Shown one piece after another: positions 50,354 through 59,387 of a stretch of 64,000 nucleotides of DNA. The notes beneath the pieces are model-generated. The model was not told the origin of the DNA and made no database searches. It worked only from the letters and a program-made list of their open reading frames with translations. Numbering within the stretch: position 1 is the first letter of the stretch; each line of letters opens with the position of its first letter. Source of the DNA: Gulosibacter massiliensis (GTDB lineage Bacteria; Actinomycetota; Actinomycetes; Actinomycetales; Microbacteriaceae); assembly GCA_945949175.1 (NCBI GenBank), contig CAMFDU010000002.1:1-64000 (forward strand). The letters are read 5' to 3'. Made by a program: the position numbers and the translations under genes.

Positions 50354-52189
50354 ATGCCCAGCAACACCCCACCCGCGGAACGCCGCGGAAAGAACTTCGT
50401 CCCGCGCGATGCTGCGGCGAAGAAAAAGAGCCGTTTCGGACGCCCCGATGGTCCGGCAGGCACAAGCCGTCCGGCCCGTGGCGCACGTGACGACCGTCCG
50501 GTTCGCGATGACCGCGGTGCCCGTCCCGCTCGTGATGACCGCGCTCCTCGCGCGGATCGCTCGGACCGTGCCCCTCGGAACGAATACGCTTTCCGCGATG
50601 GCCGCCCCGTTCGCGAAGGCCGCCACGTGGACGCCAAGAGCAAGTTCGACCGTCCCGTTCGAACTACTCGGGATGAACGACGTGATGTCCGTCCAGTTCG
50701 CGATGATCGACCGGCTCGTGACGACCGCGTTGCTGGTGGGTCGCGTCCTGTGCGCGATGACCGCGCACCGCGCACCGATCGCACTGATCGTCCGTTCCGC
50801 CCCACACGTGATGATCGTCCCGCACGTGATGACCGTCGCCCAGCTCGCGATGACCGCGGCCCCCGAAACGATCGCTTCTCGCGCGACGCCCGACCGGCTC
50901 GTGACGACCGTCCCGCCCGCCGCGACTCGGATTTCTATCCTTCGCGCGACGAGAAGGCGTTTTACGAGCCCGGCGAAGACGTCGTACTCGAGCGACTTCA
51001 GGCAATGGCCACTACCGCCGATGACGTCGATGGCGTGACGTTCGGCGATCTTGGATTGGGTCGCAACATTGAATCCGCGCTCTTGGAACTCGGCGCAACC
51101 GCGCCGTTCCCCATCCAGGCAGCAACTATTCCGGACGTCCTCGCTGGTCGTGACGTTCTCGGACGCGGTCGCACTGGCTCGGGCAAGACCATCGCCTTTG
51201 CCGCACCAATTGTTGAACTCTTAATGGCGAACGGTGGCGGAAAAAAGCGTAGCCAGGGTCGTTCGCCTCGCGCACTAATCCTTGCTCCGACTCGTGAACT
51301 TGCGATGCAGATCAACCGCACCGTGATGCCCATTGCGAAATCGGTTGGTCTCTTCACCACGACCATCGTTGGTGGAGTCCCACAGGGTTCGCAGGTGATG
51401 AGCCTCCGTCGCGGAGTTGACATCGTCATCGCCACGCCCGGTCGTCTCGAAGACCTGGCGCGTCAGCGTCACATCGACTTGTCGCAGATCCAGATCACGG
51501 TTCTCGACGAGGCCGACCACATGTGCGACCTCGGATTCCTCGAGCCGGTTCAGCGAATCCTTCGCGACACCGCCGAGGGCGGACAGCGCTTGTTGTTCTC
51601 GGCAACACTCGATAAGGGAGTCGCCTCGATCATCGACGAGTTCCTACCCGAGCCTGCAATCCACGAGGTCGCTGGCGAGGACCAGTCCTCGTCGACCATC
51701 GATCACCGCGTGTTCATCATCGATCACCGCGACAAGATCCCTCTCATCGAAAAGCTCGTTCGACGCGATGGCAAGACTCTCGTGTTTACGCGCACCCGTG
51801 CGTATGCTGAACAGCTCGCCGACGAACTCGAAGACGCCGGAATCCCGGCGACCAGCCTTCACGGTGACCTCAACCAGTCGCGTCGTACTCGCAATCTCGA
51901 GCGCCTCACGACTGGCCGTGTCAACGTGCTCGTTGCGACCGACGTTGCCGCGCGTGGAATCCACGTCGACGACATCGACTTGGTCATCCAGGCGGATGCA
52001 CCTGACGAATACAAGACGTACCTGCACCGCTCGGGTCGCACCGGTCGTGCCGGCAAGACCGGAACGGTTGTCACACTGATCCCCAAGCAGCGCCAGCGCC
52101 GCATGACGGACCTGCTCAACCGCGCCGAGATTCAGGCGGTCATGGTCCCGACCCGTGTCGGAGACCCGCACCTCGACAACCTCGTCTAA
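50354..52189 (+). CDS. DEAD-box ATP-dependent RNA helicase with N-terminal RDD-repeat region
   Basis: Start at MPSNTPPAERRGKNFVP (alternative ATG 50324); GRTGSGKT, APTRELAMQ, VLDEADHM, HRSGRTGRAG motifs; N-terminus of repeated (R/P)(A/V)RDDR units. Confidence 0.92.
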   Translation: MPSNTPPAERRGKNFVPRDAAAKKKSRFGRPDGPAGTSRPARGARDDRPVRDDRGARPARDDRAPRADRSDRAPRNEYAFRDGRPVREGRHVDAKSKFDRPVRTTRDERRDVRPVRDDRPARDDRVAGGSRPVRDDRAPRTDRTDRPFRPTRDDRPARDDRRPARDDRGPRNDRFSRDARPARDDRPARRDSDFYPSRDEKAFYEPGEDVVLERLQAMATTADDVDGVTFGDLGLGRNIESALLELGATAPFPIQAATIPDVLAGRDVLGRGRTGSGKTIAFAAPIVELLMANGGGKKRSQGRSPRALILAPTRELAMQINRTVMPIAKSVGLFTTTIVGGVPQGSQVMSLRRGVDIVIATPGRLEDLARQRHIDLSQIQITVLDEADHMCDLGFLEPVQRILRDTAEGGQRLLFSATLDKGVASIIDEFLPEPAIHEVAGEDQSSSTIDHRVFIIDHRDKIPLIEKLVRRDGKTLVFTRTRAYAEQLADELEDAGIPATSLHGDLNQSRRTRNLERLTTGRVNVLVATDVAARGIHVDDIDLVIQADAPDEYKTYLHRSGRTGRAGKTGTVVTLIPKQRQRRMTDLLNRAEIQAVMVPTRVGDPHLDNLV

Positions 52190-52200
52190 TTGATTCAGCG

Positions 52201-52242
52201 ATGCCCACTCTGACCCGCCCGTGCGGAAGTTAGAGTGGGCAT
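52201..52242. promoter_or_regulatory. 11-bp perfect inverted repeat ATGCCCACTCT ... AGAGTGGGCAT
   Basis: Arms 52201-52211 and 52232-52242, 20-nt loop; between helicase stop and UbiA start, no downstream T-run. Confidence 0.55.
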
Positions 52243-53086
52243 TGTGATTCGTCGATTAACCGAAATCTCTCGTCCCGTTCTGTGGATTAACACAATCGGC
52301 ACGACCGTCGTGGGAATGTGGTTGGCCGGGTTCCTCTGGACCTGGGAAATCCTCCCCATCCTCATCTGGGTGACCCTTCCGTTCAACCTGCTGATTTACG
52401 GCATCAACGACATCTACGACCAAGACACCGACGCTGAAAACGATCGCAAGGGTGGCTTTGGCGGGGCCAAGATCAAACCCTCCGAGGTTCGGATGATCAA
52501 CTGGGGGGTCATTCTTCTCAATGTCCCTTTCCTCGTGTATTTCGCGCTCACGGTTCCACTCGCCGCGTTCCTCTGGATGCTCGCTTATTCGTTCTCGTTC
52601 TGGCAGTACTCGTCGACGCCACTGCGATTCAAGGCTCGACCCGTTTGGGACTCGGTCAGCAACGCCGATTACGCCTTCCCGCTCGCGTTCGTTCCGCTCG
52701 CACTCGGTGTCGAGCCGATGTGGCCGGCGGTCATCGGGCTCATGGCGTGGAGTATGGCGAAGCACGTTTATGACGCAATTCAAGACATTGATGAAGACTC
52801 AGCGGCAGGAATAGTCACGACCGCGGTGAAGTTTGGCGTCAAGGGTTCTTTGGTGTGGTCAGGTGCGTGGTGGATCGTCTCGACCGTCGCGTTTGCCATG
52901 GTGAACATTCCGGTCGCAATCGTCTCTGGTGCCATCTCGGGTTGGCTCCTCGTCGCCAACTGGCGAACCCCGACCAGCCTCGAAGCAAAGCGCTTGTACA
53001 AGTTTTCGGTTGCGTTCCCTTATGTCGCAGGAGCGGTCGCCGGCATTCAATTGGTGACGGGCATCACGCTCGGACTGTATCCGTGA
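52235..53086 (+). CDS. UbiA-family prenyltransferase (lycopene elongase-like)
   Basis: EISRPVLWINTIGTTVVGMWLAGF; NLLIYGINDIYDQDTDAENDRKGGFGG (NDxxDxxxD); alternative GTG start at 52244. Confidence 0.82.
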   Translation: MGIVIRRLTEISRPVLWINTIGTTVVGMWLAGFLWTWEILPILIWVTLPFNLLIYGINDIYDQDTDAENDRKGGFGGAKIKPSEVRMINWGVILLNVPFLVYFALTVPLAAFLWMLAYSFSFWQYSSTPLRFKARPVWDSVSNADYAFPLAFVPLALGVEPMWPAVIGLMAWSMAKHVYDAIQDIDEDSAAGIVTTAVKFGVKGSLVWSGAWWIVSTVAFAMVNIPVAIVSGAISGWLLVANWRTPTSLEAKRLYKFSVAFPYVAGAVAGIQLVTGITLGLYP

Positions 53087-54504
53087 CGCCTCGCCGCATC
53101 ATCGTCATCGGGGCGGGACTCGGTGGTCTGTCCTCGGCCGCTCTCCTCGCACGCGCAGGCCACGACGTCACAGTAATCGACAAGAACGACTGGATCGGTG
53201 GCAAGAGTCGTCGCATCGAGGTCGCCGGCCAGCGCATCGACACCGGGCCGTCTCTCATTACCTTTCCCGCGGCGCTCGAAAAATTCTTTGACCGATTCGA
53301 CGAACTCGGCTCGCTCGGTGCACCGAAGGCTCGCCAGATCGCGCCGCTCACTCTCGAACGGCTTGCTGAAGTAGGGCGATATTACTTTCGTGGCGATGTC
53401 GCCAACCTGCCGGTCGAACATGGTCACCCGTGGCGAGAACCGTGGGACCGATTCGAGGCGGAGCACGGTCCGTTAGGGCATCACATCACAACGATGCTGA
53501 CGAATGACCCGTGGGACCCCGCGATTTACCCGGCAGCAGGAGCGCTATTCAGCCACTATGGCACGCGACTCAACACTGACCGGTACCTCGACGGACTCGA
53601 CTGGATGCCCGAAAACCTGCGCGAAGTTATCTCGATTCACACTCTCAACGCGGGAGTGTCACCGGCCAAGACGCTGGCGCTGTTCGCGACCATGCCCGCT
53701 GTCATGTCAACGGATGGCGTCTGGGTGCCGACCGGCGGAGTCAACGAGATTCCCCGAACCATCGCTCGGCTGGCGACCGAATCGGGGGCCACGATTCGAC
53801 TCGGTGAGGCCGTCGTCTCGGTTTCGCGAGGGAAGATCGTCACAGAATCAGCGGAATACGACGCGGATGTCGTCGTCAGCGGGCTTGATGCGGGGATTCT
53901 CGAACAGTTGCTTGGGCAGCGGGTTCGCGCTCCGAAAGCGCTGTCGTGCTCGGGCATTGCCGTGTTCGCCGTGCTCGACGAGGAGTTACCGCCCGAAATC
54001 GTCACGCATTCGGTGATCATGCCGGACGACCCCGCCGACCTGTACGAGAGCATCCGAACGAAGACGCTGCCGAAACAAACGATGGCGTTCCTCAACTATT
54101 ACCGAGCCGGGCACATCTATCCGAATGACCGTCCGACCGCCGCGATTTTGCTCACGGCACCACCCGACGGAAAGCGATACGGGATTGACCACGAGTTCGT
54201 TCAACGCGAGATGACTCGAATCACGAACGTGATGGGGTTGCCGCGTGAACTTTCGACGACGATTAGTGACCACACCGTTTTCCATCCCGAATATTTCGCC
54301 GGCTTCGGCGCCGTGGGCGGTGCGCTCTATGGCGAGGGTCACCCGTGGTGGCAAAGCGGTCCCTTCCACAAGCCCGGCTACTCGTCCAGGCGACGTCCAT
54401 GGCTCTGGCGGGTCGGCGCGTCGGTGCACCCGGGGGGTGGCGTTCCGGCCGTTCTTGGCGGGGCGATGATTTCGACCAACCGCCTGCTCGCGAGCCTCGA
54501 CTAG
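53083..54504 (+). CDS. CrtI/CrtD-family carotenoid desaturase-like FAD oxidoreductase
   Basis: GTG at 53083 overlaps the UbiA stop; [60 protein letters not shown]-terminal [18 protein letters not shown]. Confidence 0.85.
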   Translation: MTPRRIIVIGAGLGGLSSAALLARAGHDVTVIDKNDWIGGKSRRIEVAGQRIDTGPSLITFPAALEKFFDRFDELGSLGAPKARQIAPLTLERLAEVGRYYFRGDVANLPVEHGHPWREPWDRFEAEHGPLGHHITTMLTNDPWDPAIYPAAGALFSHYGTRLNTDRYLDGLDWMPENLREVISIHTLNAGVSPAKTLALFATMPAVMSTDGVWVPTGGVNEIPRTIARLATESGATIRLGEAVVSVSRGKIVTESAEYDADVVVSGLDAGILEQLLGQRVRAPKALSCSGIAVFAVLDEELPPEIVTHSVIMPDDPADLYESIRTKTLPKQTMAFLNYYRAGHIYPNDRPTAAILLTAPPDGKRYGIDHEFVQREMTRITNVMGLPRELSTTISDHTVFHPEYFAGFGAVGGALYGEGHPWWQSGPFHKPGYSSRRRPWLWRVGASVHPGGGVPAVLGGAMISTNRLLASLD

Positions 54505-54508
54505 CGCG

Positions 54509-55420
54509 TCACGACGCGGTTGCGGCCGGGGCTTTCCCTTCGAGCACTGCACGGATGCCATCGGCCGCGTCAGCATACGTTTGAGCAGCGGACTTTTGAG
54601 TAAGTCCCATCACATGGGGCGTCATGACAACGCGTGGATCGCTCATAATCGGGTGAATCGCGGGCGGCTCTTCATCGAACACGTCGAGGCCGACTCCAGC
54701 CAATTGACCAGACAGCAGTGCGCGGTGAACCGCGTCGATGTCGATGAGTGGCCCTCGCCCGCAATTGATAAGGATTGCCCCCGGCTTGATACCCGCCAGT
54801 GACTCGTCGTTAACCATGTGGCGCGTCGACTCGATGAGTGGCGCATGAAGTGACACAACGTCGCTGACGGCGAGGAGTTCGGCGAGCGTCTCACATTTGA
54901 TACCCGCGGGAATCGACGCGACGGGGTCGAATGCTCGAACGGTTGCTCCGAGTGCCCCGGCGATCAGACCAAGACGTTGACCTATTCGCCCCCAGCCGAC
55001 GATACCCACCGTGGAACCGTCGATATCGCCGAGCGAGTGGTTTTCACGTTCGTCCCAGCGGCCTTCTCGCACGAGTACGGTCAGTGGAGCGAGGTTCTTG
55101 GTTAAGTGCAACATCATCGCGAGTGCACCTTCGGCGACCGCGTTCGTGTTGCTGCCCGGTGTGATGACGACGGGAATCGAGCGTTCGCGGGCGACGTCGA
55201 GGTCGACTAGCTCGGTGCCAACACCGGTTCGCGCCAACACGCGAAGTTGCGGCATCGAATCGAAGACGGCGCGGTCAACGGTCACATTTCCCCGAACAAT
55301 CGCGCCTTCCGCCACGGCCAGGTCGGCAGCGCTCGGATCGGACACAAGGACGTGGTCAGCTCCGAGGTGTCCTTCGACAATGGGTCGATCAACGGGACCG
55401 AGAGCGACAACGACCGGCAT
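54509..55420 (-). CDS. D-2-hydroxyacid dehydrogenase (phosphoglycerate dehydrogenase-like)
   Basis: Start at MPVVVALGPVDRPIVEGHLG; VGIVGWGRIGQRLGLIAGALGATVRAFDP; INCGRGPLIDIDAVHRALLSGQLAGVGLDVFDEEPP. Confidence 0.88.
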   Translation of the reverse strand: MPVVVALGPVDRPIVEGHLGADHVLVSDPSAADLAVAEGAIVRGNVTVDRAVFDSMPQLRVLARTGVGTELVDLDVARERSIPVVITPGSNTNAVAEGALAMMLHLTKNLAPLTVLVREGRWDERENHSLGDIDGSTVGIVGWGRIGQRLGLIAGALGATVRAFDPVASIPAGIKCETLAELLAVSDVVSLHAPLIESTRHMVNDESLAGIKPGAILINCGRGPLIDIDAVHRALLSGQLAGVGLDVFDEEPPAIHPIMSDPRVVMTPHVMGLTQKSAAQTYADAADGIRAVLEGKAPAATAS

Positions 55421-55428
55421 GACGGCTC

Positions 55429-56643
55429 TTATCGAATCGCGGCGGTGACGCCCGCAACCGGTTCGAGGTGAACCCACTCGCCGCTGTCGGCCGACCGTTC
55501 GGCGGCATCGATTACCTGCGCCGCGGCGACCGCATCGTGAATGTTCGAGTTGACGTGGCTGCGGCCAACGTAGGACTCGAGGAACTTGCGTGCCTCGATG
55601 ATCTTGAGGTCGTCGAACCCGAGACCCATGCCGGGACCGGGCTGGAAGTGGGCGAAGTCACCGAAGGGTAACCCCGTCATTACTCGCTGGTAGCCGAGCA
55701 GTTCACCCGAGCGACCGATTGCCACGTCGAACTCGTTCATGCGTTCGAAGTCCCACTTGAGCGAGCCCTCGGTTCCGTAAATCTCGATGTTGTACGAGGC
55801 GCGAGGACCGACCGCGACACGGGATGCCTCGAGGGTTCCAACCGCACCCGTCGCGACCGCGTTTCCGGCGAAACGAACGAGCATCGCGGCGTAGTCCTCG
55901 TTCTCGACATCACCCAGCTCGCCGCCTTCGATCACATCGAAATGGGTGCCCTGTCCCATCTGTTGAATCGGACGCTGAGTGTGAATCGTCGAGGTCAGGG
56001 CAGAAACATCAGAGATCGGCCCGACGATGTATTGCATGAGGTCGACGAGGTGTCCCATCAGGTCACCCAGAACCCCGCTTCCCGCGAGTGCTCGGGTGAA
56101 CCGCCACGATAGGGCGCCGTTCGGCTCAGAGGAGTAGTCCGCAAAGAAGGTTCCACGAATGTTGGTGATGCGACCGAGCGTGCCGTCCGCAATCATCTGC
56201 TTGGCCTTTTCGATAGCTGGGGCGTGTCGGTAGTTGAATCCGATGCTCGTGACGACTCCGGCCTCGTTCGCGGCCGCCTCGACGGCGCGGGTTTCGTCCG
56301 CACCTCGACCGACGGGTTTTTCAATCCAGAACGCTTTCCCGGCTTTCGCCGCGGCGATTCCAATCTCGGCGTGGAGGAAGTTCGGTGCGCAGATCGACAC
56401 GACATCGACATCGGGGTGGGCGAGCACCTCGCGATAATCGAGCGTCGATTCGGCGTACCCGAGGACATCCTTGGCGTACTCGGCGCGCGACGGCTCGGTG
56501 TCAGCAGCGATGATCAGTTTTGGGGCGATACCCAGCTCGGGATACACGACCGGAACCGCGCTATATGCGCGACTGTGGACCTTGCCCATCCAACCGACAC
56601 TGATGAGTCCGACGCCGATTTCGGTGCGGGGGGAGGCGGTCAT
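55429..56643 (-). CDS. Gfo/Idh/MocA family oxidoreductase
   Basis: VGLISVGWMGKVHSRAYSAVP; VDVVSICAPNFLHAEIGIAAAKAGKAFWIEKPVGRGADET. Confidence 0.9.
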   Translation of the reverse strand: MTASPRTEIGVGLISVGWMGKVHSRAYSAVPVVYPELGIAPKLIIAADTEPSRAEYAKDVLGYAESTLDYREVLAHPDVDVVSICAPNFLHAEIGIAAAKAGKAFWIEKPVGRGADETRAVEAAANEAGVVTSIGFNYRHAPAIEKAKQMIADGTLGRITNIRGTFFADYSSEPNGALSWRFTRALAGSGVLGDLMGHLVDLMQYIVGPISDVSALTSTIHTQRPIQQMGQGTHFDVIEGGELGDVENEDYAAMLVRFAGNAVATGAVGTLEASRVAVGPRASYNIEIYGTEGSLKWDFERMNEFDVAIGRSGELLGYQRVMTGLPFGDFAHFQPGPGMGLGFDDLKIIEARKFLESYVGRSHVNSNIHDAVAAAQVIDAAERSADSGEWVHLEPVAGVTAAIR

Positions 56644-57416
56644 GGGGTGTTTCCTTTCAGGGCGGTGACGTTCTGGCGAATTGCGGCGGACAAGAGGACG
56701 GAGTCGGACGACACGGCGATGAAGCGAAAGCCTCGGTCGATGTGCCGCTGCGCGGTCTCGGCGTCGGGGGCGAGGATTCCCGCGGCAATTCCGGCGCGGT
56801 TCGTCGCGGCGAGCACCAAATCGAGCGCGGAGAGAAAGTCGGGGTGGTCGTACTGTCGGGGAATTCCGAGCGAGTAGCTGAGGTCGAGTGGGCCAACAAA
56901 GAGCATGTCAACACCGTCGATCGCGGCGATCTCGTCGATGTCAGCGAGCGCATCACGGGTCTCGATTTGGATCATCGCGCACGCGTGCACCGCGCCGTCG
57001 AGGGCCGAGGTTTCAGCCCCCCACTGATTCGCACGGTTGTAGGTGGCGACACCGCGATCCCCGCGTGGCGGGTAAAAGAAGTGGCTGATGGCGGCGCGGA
57101 CCTCATCGGCGCTTGTCAGGCGGGGAATCATCACACCGGCCGCTCCCGCGTCCAGCGCCCGTCCAATTCGGATTCGCTCGCCGGATTCCGCGCGGACCAG
57201 AGTCGGTACTCCGTAAGCTCCGGTTGCGGCGACGGTGGGTGACACGATGTCGTCGCCGGCTGCGCCGTGTTCGCAATCCACGAGTACCCAGTCGACACCG
57301 CTCGCCGCGGCAACCTCGGCGGCGAGGACAGAGCCCAGTCCCGCGAAAATGCCCACGGTGACGTCGGGCCCGTGCAGGCGCTCGCGAAGTCGGCCGTTGT
57401 TGAGTGGTGTCGTCAT
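56640..57416 (-). CDS. HpcH/HpaI aldolase family protein
   Basis: Start at MTTPLNNGRLRERLHGPDVTVGIFAGLGSVLAAEVAAASGVDWVLVDCEHGAAG; MIQIETRDALADIDEIAAIDGVDMLFVGPLDLSYSLGIP. Confidence 0.9.
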   Translation of the reverse strand: MTTPLNNGRLRERLHGPDVTVGIFAGLGSVLAAEVAAASGVDWVLVDCEHGAAGDDIVSPTVAATGAYGVPTLVRAESGERIRIGRALDAGAAGVMIPRLTSADEVRAAISHFFYPPRGDRGVATYNRANQWGAETSALDGAVHACAMIQIETRDALADIDEIAAIDGVDMLFVGPLDLSYSLGIPRQYDHPDFLSALDLVLAATNRAGIAAGILAPDAETAQRHIDRGFRFIAVSSDSVLLSAAIRQNVTALKGNTP

Positions 57417-57420
57417 GGGC

Positions 57421-59379
57421 TTATCCATGCCAGCGCTGGTTGGCGAGCCCCGCGTTGTAGTCCTTGCGAACGGCGGTGAGCCACGGCTGGTCCGATACCT
57501 CAGCGGGCGCCACATCCCACCAGACTTCGGAAGCTGGCAGGTTGGCGTGGGGGATGGTGGCGACGACGATGACCACGGGACCGGGGTTGTCGCGGGTGTC
57601 GTTGAGCGCGGCACGGAACTCGTCAGCGGTCCGAACTCGAAGCGCGTGTGCCCCGAGCCCGCGCGCGACCGACACGAGGTCGACGTCGAGGTATCCGCCC
57701 TCGAGGCGTCCTGCGCTGTTCTTCGATTCGACCTGGTCGACGACGTTCGTTGCGGGGTCGCGATAGCGGAACTCGTTGCCGTAGTGGTGGCCGACTCGCC
57801 ACATTTGGAGGCGCCGGATGACCTGATAACCGTGGTTCTCTGAGATCACGATTGTCAGCGGGAGGCCTTCTTGAGCCGCCGTGACGAGTTCGGTCGGCGC
57901 CATGAGAAACGTTCCGTCGCCGATGAATGTCATGACGCGATGAGCCGGGTCGGGCTCAGCGAATCGAACCCCGATGGCGGCGGGCAATTCGTATCCCATG
58001 CACGAGAATCCAAACTCGAGATGGGCGAAGCGCCCGTTCGTCGCGTCCCACACCTTTTGGACGTCACCGGGAGGACCTCCGGCGCCCGCGATGAGGATGT
58101 CGCCGGCACGCGCGTGCTCTTGCATGACTCCGAGCATCTGTCCCTGAGTGATGATCGCGTCGGTTCCGTCGGGGTCGTGTTCCGCGGTCTTCGGGAACAA
58201 CACGTCGGGATCAATCGCGGCGGCGCGCATCGCGACCCAGCGCGACTGGCGTTCGGCGATTTCCGCTGTCCACTCTGCCGGCACCTGGTACCCCGCCACT
58301 TCGGCGGTGAGGGCGGCGAGCCCGACCTTGGCGTCCGCGACAATCGTGGCAGCCCCCTGCTTGACTCCGTCAAATTCGCTGACGTTGAGGCTCACAAATC
58401 GAACCTTGGGGTTCTGGAACAATGACTGAGACGCCGTCGCAAAGTCGGTCAATCGGGTGCCGACGTGCAGAATCACGTCCGCTTGCTCGACGAGACGGTT
58501 TGTTTCGGGTGAACCCTCGAGTCCGATTCCCCAGACGTGCCATGGGCCAGGGTTCTGAATGGCGCCCTTGCCACCAAACGTCTCGGCGACGGGAATGCCC
58601 GATGCCTTCGCCAGTGCCTCGAGTTCAGCCGTCGCGTCGGAATAAATCACACCACCACCGGCGATGATGAGGGGCTTGGTCGCCGAGCGCAGAATCTCTG
58701 CGACCTTACGCACGTCGTCGGCGTCGGGTTGAGGGCGACGAATCTTCCAATCGTGCGGTTCGAAGAACTCGACCGGGTAGTCATGGGCGTGTGACTGGAT
58801 GTCCTGCGGAAGAGCGATCACCACGGCACCGGTTTCGACCGGGTTCGCGAGGACGCGGAACGCTTGCGGTAACGCTGTCAGAAGCTGCTCGGGGCGCGTT
58901 ATTCGGTCGAAGAATCGCGATACGGGTCGGAACGCGTCGTTCGCGGTAACGTCGGGCGCGCTGGGGTCTTCGATCTGCTGAAGGACGGGCCCCTGACGGC
59001 GCGTGGCATAGGTGTCTCCGGGAAGCAAGAGCACGGGGAGTCGGTTGACCGTCGCGAGTCCCGCGGCGGTCACCATATTCAGTGCGCCGGGACCAATCGA
59101 AGCCGTCACGGCCATTGCCTGGCGACGACGCTTCGCCTTGGCGAAGGCAATGGCAGCGTGGGCGAGAGCTTGCTCGTTTCGACCCTGAATGAAGGGAAGA
59201 TCGTCGTTGAATTCGTCGAGCGCCTGCCCAAGACCGGCGACGTTACCGTGTCCGAAAATTCCCAACGCTGCCGGGATGAACCTCTCGCGCACGCCGTCGG
59301 CAACGGAATACTGTGCTGCGATGTATTTGACAATCGCCTGGGCGACGGTGAGCCGAATGGTTTTTCGTGCGTGTGCCAT
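57421..59379 (-). CDS. iolD: IolD-like ThDP enzyme (3D-(3,5/4)-trihydroxycyclohexane-1,2-dione hydrolase)
   Basis: 652 aa; IRLTVAQAIVKYIAAQ...FGHGNVAGLGQAL...QGRNEQALAHAAIAFAKAKRRRQAMAVTASIGPGALNM; DVQKVWDATN; ThDP motif GDGTFLMAPTELVTAAQEGLPLTIVISEN. Confidence 0.88.
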   Translation of the reverse strand: MAHARKTIRLTVAQAIVKYIAAQYSVADGVRERFIPAALGIFGHGNVAGLGQALDEFNDDLPFIQGRNEQALAHAAIAFAKAKRRRQAMAVTASIGPGALNMVTAAGLATVNRLPVLLLPGDTYATRRQGPVLQQIEDPSAPDVTANDAFRPVSRFFDRITRPEQLLTALPQAFRVLANPVETGAVVIALPQDIQSHAHDYPVEFFEPHDWKIRRPQPDADDVRKVAEILRSATKPLIIAGGGVIYSDATAELEALAKASGIPVAETFGGKGAIQNPGPWHVWGIGLEGSPETNRLVEQADVILHVGTRLTDFATASQSLFQNPKVRFVSLNVSEFDGVKQGAATIVADAKVGLAALTAEVAGYQVPAEWTAEIAERQSRWVAMRAAAIDPDVLFPKTAEHDPDGTDAIITQGQMLGVMQEHARAGDILIAGAGGPPGDVQKVWDATNGRFAHLEFGFSCMGYELPAAIGVRFAEPDPAHRVMTFIGDGTFLMAPTELVTAAQEGLPLTIVISENHGYQVIRRLQMWRVGHHYGNEFRYRDPATNVVDQVESKNSAGRLEGGYLDVDLVSVARGLGAHALRVRTADEFRAALNDTRDNPGPVVIVVATIPHANLPASEVWWDVAPAEVSDQPWLTAVRKDYNAGLANQRWHG

Positions 59380-59387
59380 GGGTGTCC

